DNA of 64,000 nucleotides from Flavobacterium ajazii (GTDB lineage: Bacteria; Bacteroidota; Bacteroidia; Flavobacteriales; Flavobacteriaceae), in contig NZ_JAAEHL010000005.1 of the NCBI RefSeq assembly GCF_010614725.1, forward strand, positions 248,001 through 312,000, read 5' to 3'. Under the pieces are notes generated by a model. That model ran no database searches and had not been told where the DNA came from. It was given only the letters and a program-made list of their open reading frames with translations. Positions 41,772-51,244 of the stretch are shown piece by piece. The stretch's first letter is position 1. The number at the start of each line of letters is the position of its first letter. The position numbers and the translations under genes are program-made.

Positions 41772-42803
41772 ATGAAAGTAACCATAGACGGTCAAAGTAT
41801 TGACGTAGAGCCAGGAACTACCATCCTGCAGGCTGCACGTATGATTGGAGGAGATCTGGTTCCGCCAGCCATGTGTTATTACTCAAAATTAAAAGGGAGC
41901 GGTGGAAAATGCCGTTGCTGTTTAGTTGAAGTTTCAAAAGGAAGTGAGGCTGACCCAAGACCAATGCCAAAATTAATGGCATCTTGTGTAACTGGCTGCA
42001 TGGACGGAATGGAAGTAAACAGTAAGTCGTCTGCCAGAGTAACTGAAGCCCGTAAATCTGTAACGGAATTTTTATTAATCAATCACCCGCTGGACTGTCC
42101 AATTTGTGATCAGGCTGGAGAATGTGATTTGCAGAATTTAAGTTTCGAACACGGAAATCCAAAATCACGTTATATCGAAGAAAAAAGAACATTTGAACCG
42201 GAAGATATCGGTCCGAATATTCAACTGCATATGAACCGTTGTATTTTATGTCAAAGATGTGTGCAAGTTGCAGATCAATTGACAGACAACAGGGTTCACG
42301 GTGTATTAGACCGTGGAGACCACGCTAATATTTCAACAGGAATCTCAAAAGCAATCGACAATGAATTCTCCGGAAATATGATTGACGTTTGCCCAGTTGG
42401 AGCTCTAACAGATAAAACCTTCCGTTTCAAATCAAGAGTATGGTTCAACAAACCTTATAACGCACACAGAGAATGTACAACTCCGGGATGCTGTGGTAAA
42501 ACAACCGTTTGGATGTTTGGTGGAGAAATTCAGCGTGTTACGGGTCGTAAAGACGAGTACCATGAAGTTGAGGAATTCATTTGTAATAGCTGCCGTTTTG
42601 ACCATAAAAACGTTAACGACTGGGTTATTGAAGGACCAAGAGAATTTGAAAAAGATTCTGTTATCAACCAAAACAACCACACTCAAAAATTAGAAAAAGT
42701 ACAAATCGATACCGAAAAGAACATTCTTATGGGTAGAGATGTTGACCGTAAAAAAATCAGTATGGCTGAAATTCCATTGAATACTAACAACCAAAATTCT
42801 TAA
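41772..42803 (+). CDS. nuoG: NADH-quinone oxidoreductase subunit G, short form
   Basis: A 343-residue iron-sulfur subunit. Residues 1-80 form a [2Fe-2S] ferredoxin-like domain (MCYYSKLKGSGGKCRCCLV). The His/Cys-ligated cluster block HPLDCPICDQAGECDLQN is near residue 102, and a further cluster block RCILCQRCVQV is near 153 with CPVGAL near 206. A cysteine-bearing stretch follows (ECTTPGCCGK near 235, EEFICNSC near 268). The large molybdopterin-oxidoreductase-like domain of E. coli NuoG (about 900 residues) is absent, and the reading frame ends cleanly, so this is a short natural form rather than a break. Confidence 0.88.
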   Translation: MKVTIDGQSIDVEPGTTILQAARMIGGDLVPPAMCYYSKLKGSGGKCRCCLVEVSKGSEADPRPMPKLMASCVTGCMDGMEVNSKSSARVTEARKSVTEFLLINHPLDCPICDQAGECDLQNLSFEHGNPKSRYIEEKRTFEPEDIGPNIQLHMNRCILCQRCVQVADQLTDNRVHGVLDRGDHANISTGISKAIDNEFSGNMIDVCPVGALTDKTFRFKSRVWFNKPYNAHRECTTPGCCGKTTVWMFGGEIQRVTGRKDEYHEVEEFICNSCRFDHKNVNDWVIEGPREFEKDSVINQNNHTQKLEKVQIDTEKNILMGRDVDRKKISMAEIPLNTNNQNS

Positions 42804-42805
42804 CC

Positions 42806-43861
42806 ATGGTAGATAGTGCATTTATTATAGAGAAAAGTGTTGTTATTGTAGTGGTTTTTGCTGTAACCATGATTATGGCCATGTATTCTACCTGGGCTGA
42901 ACGTAAAGTTGCTGCTTTTTTACAGGATCGTGTAGGACCAAACCGCGCCGGATGGGGAGGATTATTACAACCTCTTGCTGATGGTTTGAAATTATTTTCG
43001 AAAGAAGAATTTTTTCCAAATACACCAAATAGATTTTTATTCGTAGTTGGGCCGGCAATTGCAATGAGTACCGCCTTGATGACAAGTGCTGTAATTCCGT
43101 GGGGAGACAGATTGCATCTTTTTGGCAGAGACATTTTATTACAGGCTACAGATATTAACATTGCGTTATTATACTTCTTTGGAGTTGTTTCAGTTGGGGT
43201 TTACGGCATCATGATTGGTGGATGGGCATCAAACAATAAATTCTCTTTGATGGGAGCTGTTCGTGCTGCTTCTCAAATGGTTTCTTATGAAGTTGCAATG
43301 GGATTGTCAATGATTGCTTTGTTGATGATGACCGGAACTTTGAGTTTAAGAGAAATCTCTGAACAACAAGCCGGAATGAACTGGAATGTTTTTTATCAGC
43401 CTTTATCTTTCCTTATTTTCCTTATTTGTGCTTTTGCAGAAACCAACAGAACTCCTTTTGATTTGGCAGAATGTGAATCAGAATTGATTGGTGGTTATCA
43501 TACTGAATATTCCTCAATGAAAATGGGATTCTATCTGTTTGCTGAATATGCCAATATGTTTATCTCTGCGACTATTATCTCGGTATTGTTTTTTGGAGGA
43601 TACAATTACCCAGGAATGCAATGGATGGTAGAAAATGTAGGTATAAACGCAGCTAACATATTAGGAATAGCAGTTTTATTTGCCAAAATATGTTTCTGGA
43701 TCTTTTTCTATATGTGGGTACGCTGGACGATCCCAAGATTTAGATATGACCAGTTGATGAATTTAGGGTGGAGAATTTTGATTCCGCTTTCGATTGCAAA
43801 TATCATCGTAACCGGAATTGTAATTTTAAGACACGATTTGGCTGCTTTCTTAGGATTCTAA
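42806..43861 (+). CDS. nuoH: NADH-quinone oxidoreductase subunit H
   Basis: A 351-residue membrane subunit at the junction of the two arms, with about eight helices. Family blocks: YSTWAERKVAAFLQDRVGPN near residue 30, GAVRAASQMVSYEVAMG near 152, CAFAETNRTPFDLAECESEL near 212, and WVRWTIPRFRYDQLMNLGWR near 304. The acidic loop residues thought to couple quinone reduction to proton movement are present. It is followed by a 155-base gap holding the second 80-bp repeat element. Confidence 0.96.
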   Translation: MVDSAFIIEKSVVIVVVFAVTMIMAMYSTWAERKVAAFLQDRVGPNRAGWGGLLQPLADGLKLFSKEEFFPNTPNRFLFVVGPAIAMSTALMTSAVIPWGDRLHLFGRDILLQATDINIALLYFFGVVSVGVYGIMIGGWASNNKFSLMGAVRAASQMVSYEVAMGLSMIALLMMTGTLSLREISEQQAGMNWNVFYQPLSFLIFLICAFAETNRTPFDLAECESELIGGYHTEYSSMKMGFYLFAEYANMFISATIISVLFFGGYNYPGMQWMVENVGINAANILGIAVLFAKICFWIFFYMWVRWTIPRFRYDQLMNLGWRILIPLSIANIIVTGIVILRHDLAAFLGF

Positions 43862-43875
43862 GATCCCTAATGCCC

Positions 43876-43955
43876 TAGCCCTGATAGCAGCGGCATCCTT
43901 TTATGGTGGGGTTCACCATAAAAGATACAGCGAATAGCAGGATTAGCTACTAAAT
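43876..43955 (-). repeat. 80-bp structured interspersed element, copy B
   Basis: Read on the minus strand it matches copy A (6408-6487) at 69 of 80 positions. The apical hairpin CTTTTATGGTG, loop AACCC, CACCATAAAAG is perfect over 11 pairs. Relative to copy A, two stem pairs are changed on both sides and the one mismatch is repaired. It lies between nuoH and nuoI inside the operon. Confidence 0.82.
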
Positions 43956-44016
43956 AAAAAACGAAATAGATTGGATTTGATCTAATCATCAAATTGAATC
44001 ACAAATTATACTTTAA

Positions 44017-44562
44017 ATGTCAATAGAAACTATATCATTATCGGGTAGAAAAAAAGTGGTGTCTAACAAGGACATGACTTTTATTGAACGATTGTATCTT
44101 GTGGCGATTGTAAAAGGTTTATTGATTACTATCAAACACTTTTTCAGAAAAAAAGCTACTGTTCATTACCCGGAACAAGTTCGTGAAATGAGTCCTGTTT
44201 ACCGTGGTCAGCACATGCTTAAACGTGACGAACAAGGTCGTGAAAACTGTACTGCCTGCGGTTTATGTGCTTTATCATGCCCTGCTGAAGCGATTACAAT
44301 GAAAGCTGCCGAGCGTAAAGCTGATGAAAAGCATTTGTACAGAGAGGAAAAATATGCTGAGATTTATGAAATCAATATGCTTCGTTGTATTTTTTGCGGT
44401 TTGTGTGAAGAAGCCTGTCCAAAAGACGCTATTTACCTGACTCAATCAAAAGTATTGGTGCCTTCAAGCTACGAAAGAGAAGATTTCATTTTTGGAAAAG
44501 ACAGATTAGTGATGCCGTTGGAAATGGCTATCAAAAATGCTCAACTTAATAATGCTAACTAA
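44017..44562 (+). CDS. nuoI: NADH-quinone oxidoreductase subunit I
   Basis: A 181-residue 23-kDa-type subunit with two [4Fe-4S] clusters (N6a, N6b). The two ferredoxin motifs are CTACGLCALSCPAEAI near residue 76 and CIFCGLCEEACPKDAI near 124. The N-terminal amphipathic region attaches to the membrane arm. nuoJ follows without a gap. The leader upstream contains the 80-bp repeat. Confidence 0.96.
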   Translation: MSIETISLSGRKKVVSNKDMTFIERLYLVAIVKGLLITIKHFFRKKATVHYPEQVREMSPVYRGQHMLKRDEQGRENCTACGLCALSCPAEAITMKAAERKADEKHLYREEKYAEIYEINMLRCIFCGLCEEACPKDAIYLTQSKVLVPSSYEREDFIFGKDRLVMPLEMAIKNAQLNNAN

Positions 44563-45102
44563 ATGATACATATTCCTGATTTTGCACACGCAACTACTGT
44601 ACAAGTTATATTTTGTTTCTTAGCGTTTATCACGGTAATTACTGCCTTTTTGACCATTTTTAGCCGAAACCCGATTCACAGCGCTATTTATTTAGTGATT
44701 TGCTTCTTCTCTATTGCAGGTCATTATTTGTTACTGAATTCACAATTTCTTGCTATTGTACATATTATAGTCTACTCTGGAGCGATTATGATTTTGTTCC
44801 TGTTTACGATTATGTTGATGAACCTGAATGAACAACGAGAAGTACACCGTCCTAGGATTACCCGTTTGGGAGCGATTGTTTCGTTCTGTTTAATCTGCAT
44901 TGTATTGATTACTATTTTCATCAACTCTAAACCAATTGTTGGTGAATATGACTCATCCGGAGAAGATTTCCAATCTATCAAGGTTTTAGGTAAAATATTA
45001 CTGAACGAATATATGGTTCCGTTTGAATTTGCCTCTATTTTGCTTTTGGTGGCAATGATTGGAACAGTATTATTGTCTAAAAAAGAAAAATTAAATAAAT
45101 AA
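44563..45102 (+). CDS. nuoJ: NADH-quinone oxidoreductase subunit J
   Basis: A 179-residue membrane subunit with five helices. The helix [20 protein letters not shown] and the block [20 protein letters not shown] (pi-bulge region of TM3) are characteristic. The last base of its stop codon is the first base of the nuoK start, indicating coupled translation. Confidence 0.94.
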   Translation: MIHIPDFAHATTVQVIFCFLAFITVITAFLTIFSRNPIHSAIYLVICFFSIAGHYLLLNSQFLAIVHIIVYSGAIMILFLFTIMLMNLNEQREVHRPRITRLGAIVSFCLICIVLITIFINSKPIVGEYDSSGEDFQSIKVLGKILLNEYMVPFEFASILLLVAMIGTVLLSKKEKLNK

Positions 45103-45422
45103 TGGATAATATATTAAATCAAATAGGTATAGAAAATTACATCTTTTTGAGTGTTGTACTTTTTTGTATTGGTATTTTTGGTGTATTGTACAGACGAAAT
45201 GCGATTATCGTTTTCATGTCTATCGAAATCATGCTGAATGCAGTAAACCTTTTATTTGTTGCTTTTTCAACTTACCATCAGGATGCACAAGGACAGGTTT
45301 TTGTGTTCTTTTCGATGGCAGTTGCAGCAGCTGAAGTTGCTGTAGGATTGGCTATTTTAGTTTCGATCTTTAGAAATTTAGGTTCGATTAGTATCGATAA
45401 TTTAAAAAATTTAAAAGGATAA
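45102..45422 (+). CDS. nuoK: NADH-quinone oxidoreductase subunit K
   Basis: A 106-residue membrane subunit with three helices, MrpC-like. The membrane glutamates of the proton path are visible in [16 protein letters not shown] (near residue 35) and [13 protein letters not shown] (near 75). The start shares one base with the nuoJ stop codon and nuoL follows without a gap. Confidence 0.95.
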   Translation: MDNILNQIGIENYIFLSVVLFCIGIFGVLYRRNAIIVFMSIEIMLNAVNLLFVAFSTYHQDAQGQVFVFFSMAVAAAEVAVGLAILVSIFRNLGSISIDNLKNLKG

Positions 45423-47312
45423 ATGGAAATGGATACCAATTTAGCTTTATTATTAGTACTTACTCCTTTTTTAGGATTTTTAATCAATGTTTTCTTTGGA
45501 AAAAGCTTAGGAAAAACAGTTTCAGGAACAATTGGAACTGTGGCAGTAGCAATTTCTTTTGTAGTTTCTCTTTTACTTTTTAATCAAATAACTTCAACAG
45601 GAAAAGGAATTGAGGTTACTTTATTTGACTGGATTCAGATTAGTAACTTAAAAATCAATCTTGGATTTTTATTAGATCAGTTATCTGTTCTTTGGTTATT
45701 GTTCGTAACCGGAATCGGATCTTTGATTCACTTATACTCTATCAGTTACATGCATGATGATGAAAATATGCACAAGTTTTTTGCGTATTTAAATCTATTT
45801 GTATTCTTTATGATTACACTTGTAATTGGAAGTAACTTATTAGTTCTTTTCATCGGATGGGAAGGTGTTGGACTTTGTTCTTACCTATTAATTGGATTCT
45901 GGCATAAAAATCAGGATTACAATGATGCTGCAAAAAAAGCTTTCATTATGAACAGAATTGGAGATTTAGGTTTATTAATCGGAATGTTCATCATCGGATC
46001 GATGTTCTCTACATTAGATTATGCAACTTTAAAAACTGCAATTGCCGGAGCTTCTAACTTAAATTTACCATTACTTTCTTTAGCAGCGTTATGTTTATTT
46101 ATTGGAGCTTGTGGTAAATCTGCTCAAATTCCGTTATACACCTGGTTACCTGATGCGATGGCCGGACCAACTCCGGTTTCTGCATTAATCCACGCGGCTA
46201 CGATGGTAACTGCAGGTATCTTTATGGTAACGAGATTAAACTTTGTTTTTAACCTTGCAACAGATGTTCAATCTGTAATCGCAATCATTGGAGCTATAAC
46301 TTCATTAGTTGCTGCCACAATTGGATTAGTTCAAAACGATATCAAAAAAGTATTGGCTTACTCTACAGTGTCACAATTAGGTTTAATGTTTTTGGCGTTA
46401 GGATTTGGAGCTTATGAAGTAGCTGTTTTTCACGTAATCACTCACGCTTTCTTTAAAGCTTGTTTGTTCTTAGGTTCCGGATCTGTAATTCACGGATTAC
46501 ACGGAGAACAAGACATGCGTAACATGGGAGGATTACGTAAAGCAATGCCAATTACTTTTTGGACCATGTTGATTTCTTCATTAGCAATTTCCGGAGTTCC
46601 ATTTTTCTCAGGTTTCTTCTCAAAAGACGAAATTTTATTGACAGCTTTCCACCACAGTATTCCACTATACGTTGTTGGTTCTATTGCTTCAATTATGACA
46701 GCTTTCTATATGTTCCGTTTAATGTTCTTAACTTTCTTCAAAGAATTTAGAGGAACTGAAGAACAAAAACACCATTTACACGAAAGTGGCGCTTTAATTA
46801 CTATTCCGCTTATCATCTTAGCTATTTTAGCAACTTTTGGAGGATTAATTAGTTTACCTGGACACAGTTGGTTAAATGAATATTTATCGCCTCTTTTCAC
46901 GAAAGCGGCTGGCGAAGAACATCATTTAGGTACCACAGAATATACTTTAATGGGTGTTGCAGTTCTAGGTGGATTATTAGGAATTTTAATTGCTTACGTT
47001 AAATACTTTAAACAAGATAATGTTCCTGAATCTGATGAAAACATTACGGGTTTAAGCAAAGTTTTATATAACAAATATTATGTAGATGAAATCTATGATG
47101 CCATATTTGTTCGTTCTGTAAACGGATTATCAAGATTCTTTAGAGACTATATAGAAACTGGCTTGTCAACTCTTGTTTTCGGATTAGGAAAAATAACAAA
47201 TGAATTAGCTTTTCAAGGTAAAAAAGTGCAAACCGGAAGTATTGGATTATATCTTTTTGTTTTCGTGTTAGGTCTTTGCGCCATTGTATCTTATATATTT
47301 TTAGCTAAATAA
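45423..47312 (+). CDS. nuoL: NADH-quinone oxidoreductase subunit L
   Basis: A 629-residue antiporter-like proton-pumping subunit at the far end of the membrane arm, with about 16 helices. Family blocks: GWEGVGLCSYLLIGFW near residue 140 (with the conserved glutamate), PLYTWLPDAMAGPTPVSALI near 239 (lysine-containing helix region before it), and AYSTVSQLGLM near 316. The C-terminal lateral helix region is present. nuoM follows after 10 bases. Confidence 0.96.
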   Translation: MEMDTNLALLLVLTPFLGFLINVFFGKSLGKTVSGTIGTVAVAISFVVSLLLFNQITSTGKGIEVTLFDWIQISNLKINLGFLLDQLSVLWLLFVTGIGSLIHLYSISYMHDDENMHKFFAYLNLFVFFMITLVIGSNLLVLFIGWEGVGLCSYLLIGFWHKNQDYNDAAKKAFIMNRIGDLGLLIGMFIIGSMFSTLDYATLKTAIAGASNLNLPLLSLAALCLFIGACGKSAQIPLYTWLPDAMAGPTPVSALIHAATMVTAGIFMVTRLNFVFNLATDVQSVIAIIGAITSLVAATIGLVQNDIKKVLAYSTVSQLGLMFLALGFGAYEVAVFHVITHAFFKACLFLGSGSVIHGLHGEQDMRNMGGLRKAMPITFWTMLISSLAISGVPFFSGFFSKDEILLTAFHHSIPLYVVGSIASIMTAFYMFRLMFLTFFKEFRGTEEQKHHLHESGALITIPLIILAILATFGGLISLPGHSWLNEYLSPLFTKAAGEEHHLGTTEYTLMGVAVLGGLLGILIAYVKYFKQDNVPESDENITGLSKVLYNKYYVDEIYDAIFVRSVNGLSRFFRDYIETGLSTLVFGLGKITNELAFQGKKVQTGSIGLYLFVFVLGLCAIVSYIFLAK

Positions 47313-47322
47313 TTTTATAACT

Positions 47323-48765
47323 ATGAACGTTTCTCTTATATTAATTATTCTTTTAGTTGGTGCATTTGTCACTTATTTTGCTGGTGATAAAATCGCTTCA
47401 AAAGTAGCTTTGTTCTTTAGTTTGGCAGCTTTGGGCTGTTCGGTTGTATTGTTAAACCATTTTTCAGCTGGTGAAAATATCAGTTTGATAAATGCCTGGA
47501 TTAATCAGCCTAAAATTTCATTTGCACTTAATGCAGACGGACTGGCCATTGCCATGCTCCTTCTTACCGTTGCTTTAACACCAATTATAATATTTTCTTC
47601 TTTTGGAAATGAATATAAAAATGCCAAAGCTTTTTATTCTTTAATTTTATTTATGGCCTTTGCGATGACAGGAACTTTCCTTGCGGCAGATGGTCTTTTG
47701 TATTATATTTTCTGGGAATTAGCTCTTATTCCTATTTACTTTATTGCTTTAATTTGGGGTAATGGTGATGCTGATGAACGCAGAAAAGCAGTGGTTAAAT
47801 TCTTTATTTATACACTTGCCGGTTCTTTATTTATGCTTACTGCTTTTATTTATTTATCTCAAAAAGCAAACGGAAGTTTCTTAATTGAAGATTTATATAA
47901 AGTAGAATTATCCTCTTGTGAACAATTATGGATTTTTCTGGCATTCTTTTTAGCTTATGCAATTAAAATTCCAATTATTCCTTTCCACACCTGGCAGGCA
48001 AATGTGTACCAAAAAGCACCAACAGTTGGAACAATGCTTTTATCGGGTATCATGCTAAAAATGGGATTGTACAGTGTAATTCGCTGGCAGTTGCCAATTG
48101 CACCACTTGCTGCAAAAGAATACCTATATATCTTTATCGCTTTAGGAATTGCAGGTGTTATCTACGGATCAATCGTAGCTTTAAAACAAAAAGATTTAAA
48201 GAAATTATTAGCATACTCATCTCTTGCGCACGTAGGATTAATTGCTGCAGGATCTTACACTCTAACCCTTGATGGTTTAAGAGGAGCTGTTTTACAAATG
48301 ATCGCTCACGGTTTTGTTGTAGTGGGATTATTCTATGCTGCTGAAGTAATTTTTAGAAGATTTGAAACCAGAGAAATTGCTGAATTGGGTGGAATCCGTA
48401 CTCAATCTCCTAAATTTACATCCATGTTTTTAATTTTGGTTTTGGCTTCTGTTGCTTTGCCTGGTACTTTTAATTTCGTTGGAGAGTTTACAGTTTTATA
48501 CAGCCTTTCTAAAATCAATATCTGGTTTGCAATTCTTGGTGGAACTACTATTATTTTAGGAGCTTACTATATGTTAAGAATGTTCCAGCATGTCATGTTA
48601 GGTGAAACCAATTCTAAAACTTTTGCAGATGTTAGCCTGAACGAAGGAATTTCATTTGCAGTAATCATTGCTTTTTTATTATTCTTTGGATTGTATCCAA
48701 AACCAATTACAGATTTGATTACACCAAGTTTAGAAACGATTTTAAACGTTATCAATAAAAATTAA
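47323..48765 (+). CDS. nuoM: NADH-quinone oxidoreductase subunit M
   Basis: A 480-residue antiporter-like proton-pumping subunit. Conserved parts include YIFWELALIPIYFIALIWG near residue 128 (glutamate), IPIIPFHTWQANVYQKAPTV near 222 and LKKLLAYSSLAHVGLIAAG near 291. Length and helix number fit the family. nuoN follows after 57 bases. Confidence 0.96.
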   Translation: MNVSLILIILLVGAFVTYFAGDKIASKVALFFSLAALGCSVVLLNHFSAGENISLINAWINQPKISFALNADGLAIAMLLLTVALTPIIIFSSFGNEYKNAKAFYSLILFMAFAMTGTFLAADGLLYYIFWELALIPIYFIALIWGNGDADERRKAVVKFFIYTLAGSLFMLTAFIYLSQKANGSFLIEDLYKVELSSCEQLWIFLAFFLAYAIKIPIIPFHTWQANVYQKAPTVGTMLLSGIMLKMGLYSVIRWQLPIAPLAAKEYLYIFIALGIAGVIYGSIVALKQKDLKKLLAYSSLAHVGLIAAGSYTLTLDGLRGAVLQMIAHGFVVVGLFYAAEVIFRRFETREIAELGGIRTQSPKFTSMFLILVLASVALPGTFNFVGEFTVLYSLSKINIWFAILGGTTIILGAYYMLRMFQHVMLGETNSKTFADVSLNEGISFAVIIAFLLFFGLYPKPITDLITPSLETILNVINKN

Positions 48766-48822
48766 TATTTTAAATAAAAATAAATTAGGGCGTTTTAGAT
48801 TTCCTAAATCAAAAAAACAAAA

Positions 48823-50214
48823 ATGAATACATTAATAGCTATAACAGGATTGGGTATTTTCTGCCTATTGTTTGAAATTCTAAATTTTAGAAAAGGCATC
48901 GTTCCGTTTACCATTTTAGGTTTATTGGGTGTATTGGCGCTTAATTTTTCAGAATTTGGAACAACAGAAAGTTACTACAACAATATGATAACAGTGAGTA
49001 AGTTCTCAACTGCCTTTTCATCTTTGTTTATTATCTTAACTATTTTCCTTGTAGCGTTAAGTCATAATTTTTATGAAAATCACCAAACTAAAATTTCAGA
49101 TTATGTTGCCATAAAAGTATTCCTTTTAGCCGGAGCTGTAGCAATGGTTTCTTTTGGAAACTTAGCAATGTTTTTCCTTGGAATTGAAATTTTGTCTATT
49201 GCACTTTATGTACTTGCTGCAAGTGACCGTCTGAATATAAAAAGTAATGAAGCAGGGATGAAATATTTCCTGATGGGATCTTTTGCATCTGGAATCATCT
49301 TGTTTGGTATTTGTTTGATTTACGGTGCTATGGGAAGTTTTGATGTTGCTGAAATTCATGAAAGCTCTTTATCTGCCGAATTGCCAATCTGGTTTCCAAT
49401 CGGTATGATTTTGATGACAGTTGGAATGCTGTTTAAAGTTGCAGCAGTTCCTTTTCATTTTTGGGCACCTGATGTTTACGAAGGTTCTCCAGCTTTGACA
49501 ACGGCTTTAATGAGTACACTAGCAAAAGTTGTTGCCATTGCAACACTTTATAAATTAGTATCCGGGCTTAACTTAATTCCTTCTTTAGAAAATCAGGAGC
49601 TTTTAGGAACATTCGAAAACATAATCCTTATCATTTCTATTGCTTCCATGACTGTTGGTAATATTATGGCATTGCGTCAGGTTAATGTAAAACGTATGCT
49701 TGCATTTTCAGGGATTTCTCACGCCGGTTTCATGTTAATGACATTTTTAACTATTGCAACTTCTGCAGGCGTTTTATTATACTACACTGCAGCTTATGCT
49801 CTTGCTGGTATCGCTGCTTTTAGTGTTATTTTATATGTATGCAAAAATCAGGATAATGAAGATATTACGAACTTTCACGGTTTAGGAAAAACCAATCCGT
49901 TGTTGGCAGCAATATTAACCGGATCATTATTATCTATGGCCGGAATTCCGATTTTCTCAGGATTTTTTGCAAAATTATTTTTATTCAATCAAACTATCCA
50001 GGCAGGTTATATTTCTTTGGTAATTATTGCTGTAATCAACTCAATTATTAGTGTCGGATACTATTTCAAACTAATTTTGGCAATGTATTCAAAAGAACCA
50101 AATCAGGAACGTACCGGAAAACCTTTCCTTATTTATGCAGTAGCCATTATTTCTATTGCTTTAAATATTGCTCTAGGTTTATTCCCTTCATTAGTTTTAG
50201 ATTTATTGAACTAA
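48823..50214 (+). CDS. nuoN: NADH-quinone oxidoreductase subunit N
   Basis: A 463-residue antiporter-like proton-pumping subunit and the last gene of the operon. Family blocks: FFLGIEILSIALYVLAAS near residue 116, KVAAVPFHFWAPDVYEGSPA near 205 and VKRMLAFSGISHAGFMLM near 288. A hairpin terminator lies 24 bases after the stop codon. Confidence 0.95.
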   Translation: MNTLIAITGLGIFCLLFEILNFRKGIVPFTILGLLGVLALNFSEFGTTESYYNNMITVSKFSTAFSSLFIILTIFLVALSHNFYENHQTKISDYVAIKVFLLAGAVAMVSFGNLAMFFLGIEILSIALYVLAASDRLNIKSNEAGMKYFLMGSFASGIILFGICLIYGAMGSFDVAEIHESSLSAELPIWFPIGMILMTVGMLFKVAAVPFHFWAPDVYEGSPALTTALMSTLAKVVAIATLYKLVSGLNLIPSLENQELLGTFENIILIISIASMTVGNIMALRQVNVKRMLAFSGISHAGFMLMTFLTIATSAGVLLYYTAAYALAGIAAFSVILYVCKNQDNEDITNFHGLGKTNPLLAAILTGSLLSMAGIPIFSGFFAKLFLFNQTIQAGYISLVIIAVINSIISVGYYFKLILAMYSKEPNQERTGKPFLIYAVAIISIALNIALGLFPSLVLDLLN

Positions 50215-50237
50215 AAAAAATTAAACTTTTATAATAC

Positions 50238-50269
50238 AATCCATCAAGAGTTTTTTTGATGGATTTTTT
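50238..50269 (+). terminator. Terminator of the nuo operon
   Basis: AATCCATCAA and TTGATGGATT pair perfectly around an 8-base loop and run into T residues. Confidence 0.85.
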
Positions 50270-50345
50270 ATTTAAAGGCATTTTTACATAAGAAAAAATC
50301 ATGTTAAAAATTTTAGCGAAACAATTACACTTCGAAAAAACTACT

Positions 50346-50353
50346 TATATTTG
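50346..50353 (+). promoter_or_regulatory. -7 box of the Bax-inhibitor-1 gene
   Basis: TATATTTG (TAnnTTTG), 25 bases before the ATG at 50378. The TTG within it could be mistaken for a start codon. Confidence 0.55.
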
Positions 50354-50377
50354 AGTACAATTAAAAGTATTAGAACT

Positions 50378-51151
50378 ATGAATTTCAATTCAAAAAATCC
50401 ATTTTTAAGCAATAAGCGTTTTTCATCAAATGCTGTTTCTAAAGCTGAAGGAGTGCATCAGGCACAAGTTATTGATTACAATCAGGAAATGAGCATTTCA
50501 GGTACGATTAATAAAACAGCTATCTTATTTTTAATTTTATGTGGTGCTGCTATGGTAACATGGTGGATGGCATTTAATCAAATAAATCCAATGTTACCAA
50601 CGATTGGTGGTGCTATTGTTGCGCTTATTTTAGTTATAATTTCAGCATTCAAACCACAGGCCTCTCCTTATTTAGCTCCGGGATATGCTTTGTTTGAAGG
50701 TTTGTTTATCGGAGGAATTTCTGCAATTTTTGAAGCAAGATTTCCCGGAATTGTAATCAATGCTGTTGCTGCTACCCTGGTTACTTTTTTAGTATGTCTT
50801 GGATTGTATAAATTTAGGATTGTAAAAGTTAATGAACAGTTCAAATCAGTAGTTATCGCTGCTACTTTGGCAATTGCAACTTACTATTTGTTTTCCTGGT
50901 TAGCATCTTTAATATTTAATTTTACTCCTGTTCATTATGGAAATGGAATGATGAGCATCGGAATTAGTGTTTTTGTAATTATTGTTGCTGCTTTAAACTT
51001 ATTCTTAGATTTTGACCAAATTGAGCAAGGAGTTCAACAAAGAATGCCAAAATTCATGGAATGGTACAGTGCAATGGGACTAATGATTACATTAGTTTGG
51101 TTGTATATAGAATTCTTAAGATTGTTAGCCAAAATATCAAGCAAAGATTAA
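50378..51151 (+). CDS. Bax inhibitor-1/YccA family membrane protein
   Basis: A 257-residue membrane protein with seven hydrophobic segments, belonging to the BI-1-like family; the bacterial YccA branch has been linked to membrane-protein quality control and calcium-leak activity. Family sequence is visible in YALFEGLFIGGISAIFEARF near residue 108 and LNLFLDFDQIEQGV near 206. The N-terminal 45 residues are soluble. The ATG at 50378 is chosen because the upstream TTG at 50351 lies inside the -7 box. A monocistronic unit with a terminator at 51174. Its role here is unknown. Confidence 0.85.
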   Translation: MNFNSKNPFLSNKRFSSNAVSKAEGVHQAQVIDYNQEMSISGTINKTAILFLILCGAAMVTWWMAFNQINPMLPTIGGAIVALILVIISAFKPQASPYLAPGYALFEGLFIGGISAIFEARFPGIVINAVAATLVTFLVCLGLYKFRIVKVNEQFKSVVIAATLAIATYYLFSWLASLIFNFTPVHYGNGMMSIGISVFVIIVAALNLFLDFDQIEQGVQQRMPKFMEWYSAMGLMITLVWLYIEFLRLLAKISSKD

Positions 51152-51173
51152 TTTCTTTTCTTATAAAAATATG

Positions 51174-51207
51174 AAAGCCTTTTTGAAATTCAAAAAGGCT
51201 TTTTTTA
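51174..51207 (+). terminator. Terminator after the Bax-inhibitor-1 gene
   Basis: AAAGCCTTTTTGAA and TTCAAAAAGGCTTT pair perfectly and run into T residues. It may also serve dinB from the other side. Confidence 0.88.
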
Positions 51208-51244
51208 TACTGTAAAAGTGTATTTATTTAAAATCCCTGATTTT

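Noticed and set aside
42432..42803. nuoG broken by a frameshift
   Set aside because: The frame ends with a polar tail and a stop 2 bases before nuoH, and no downstream remnant of the molybdopterin-like domain exists in any frame.
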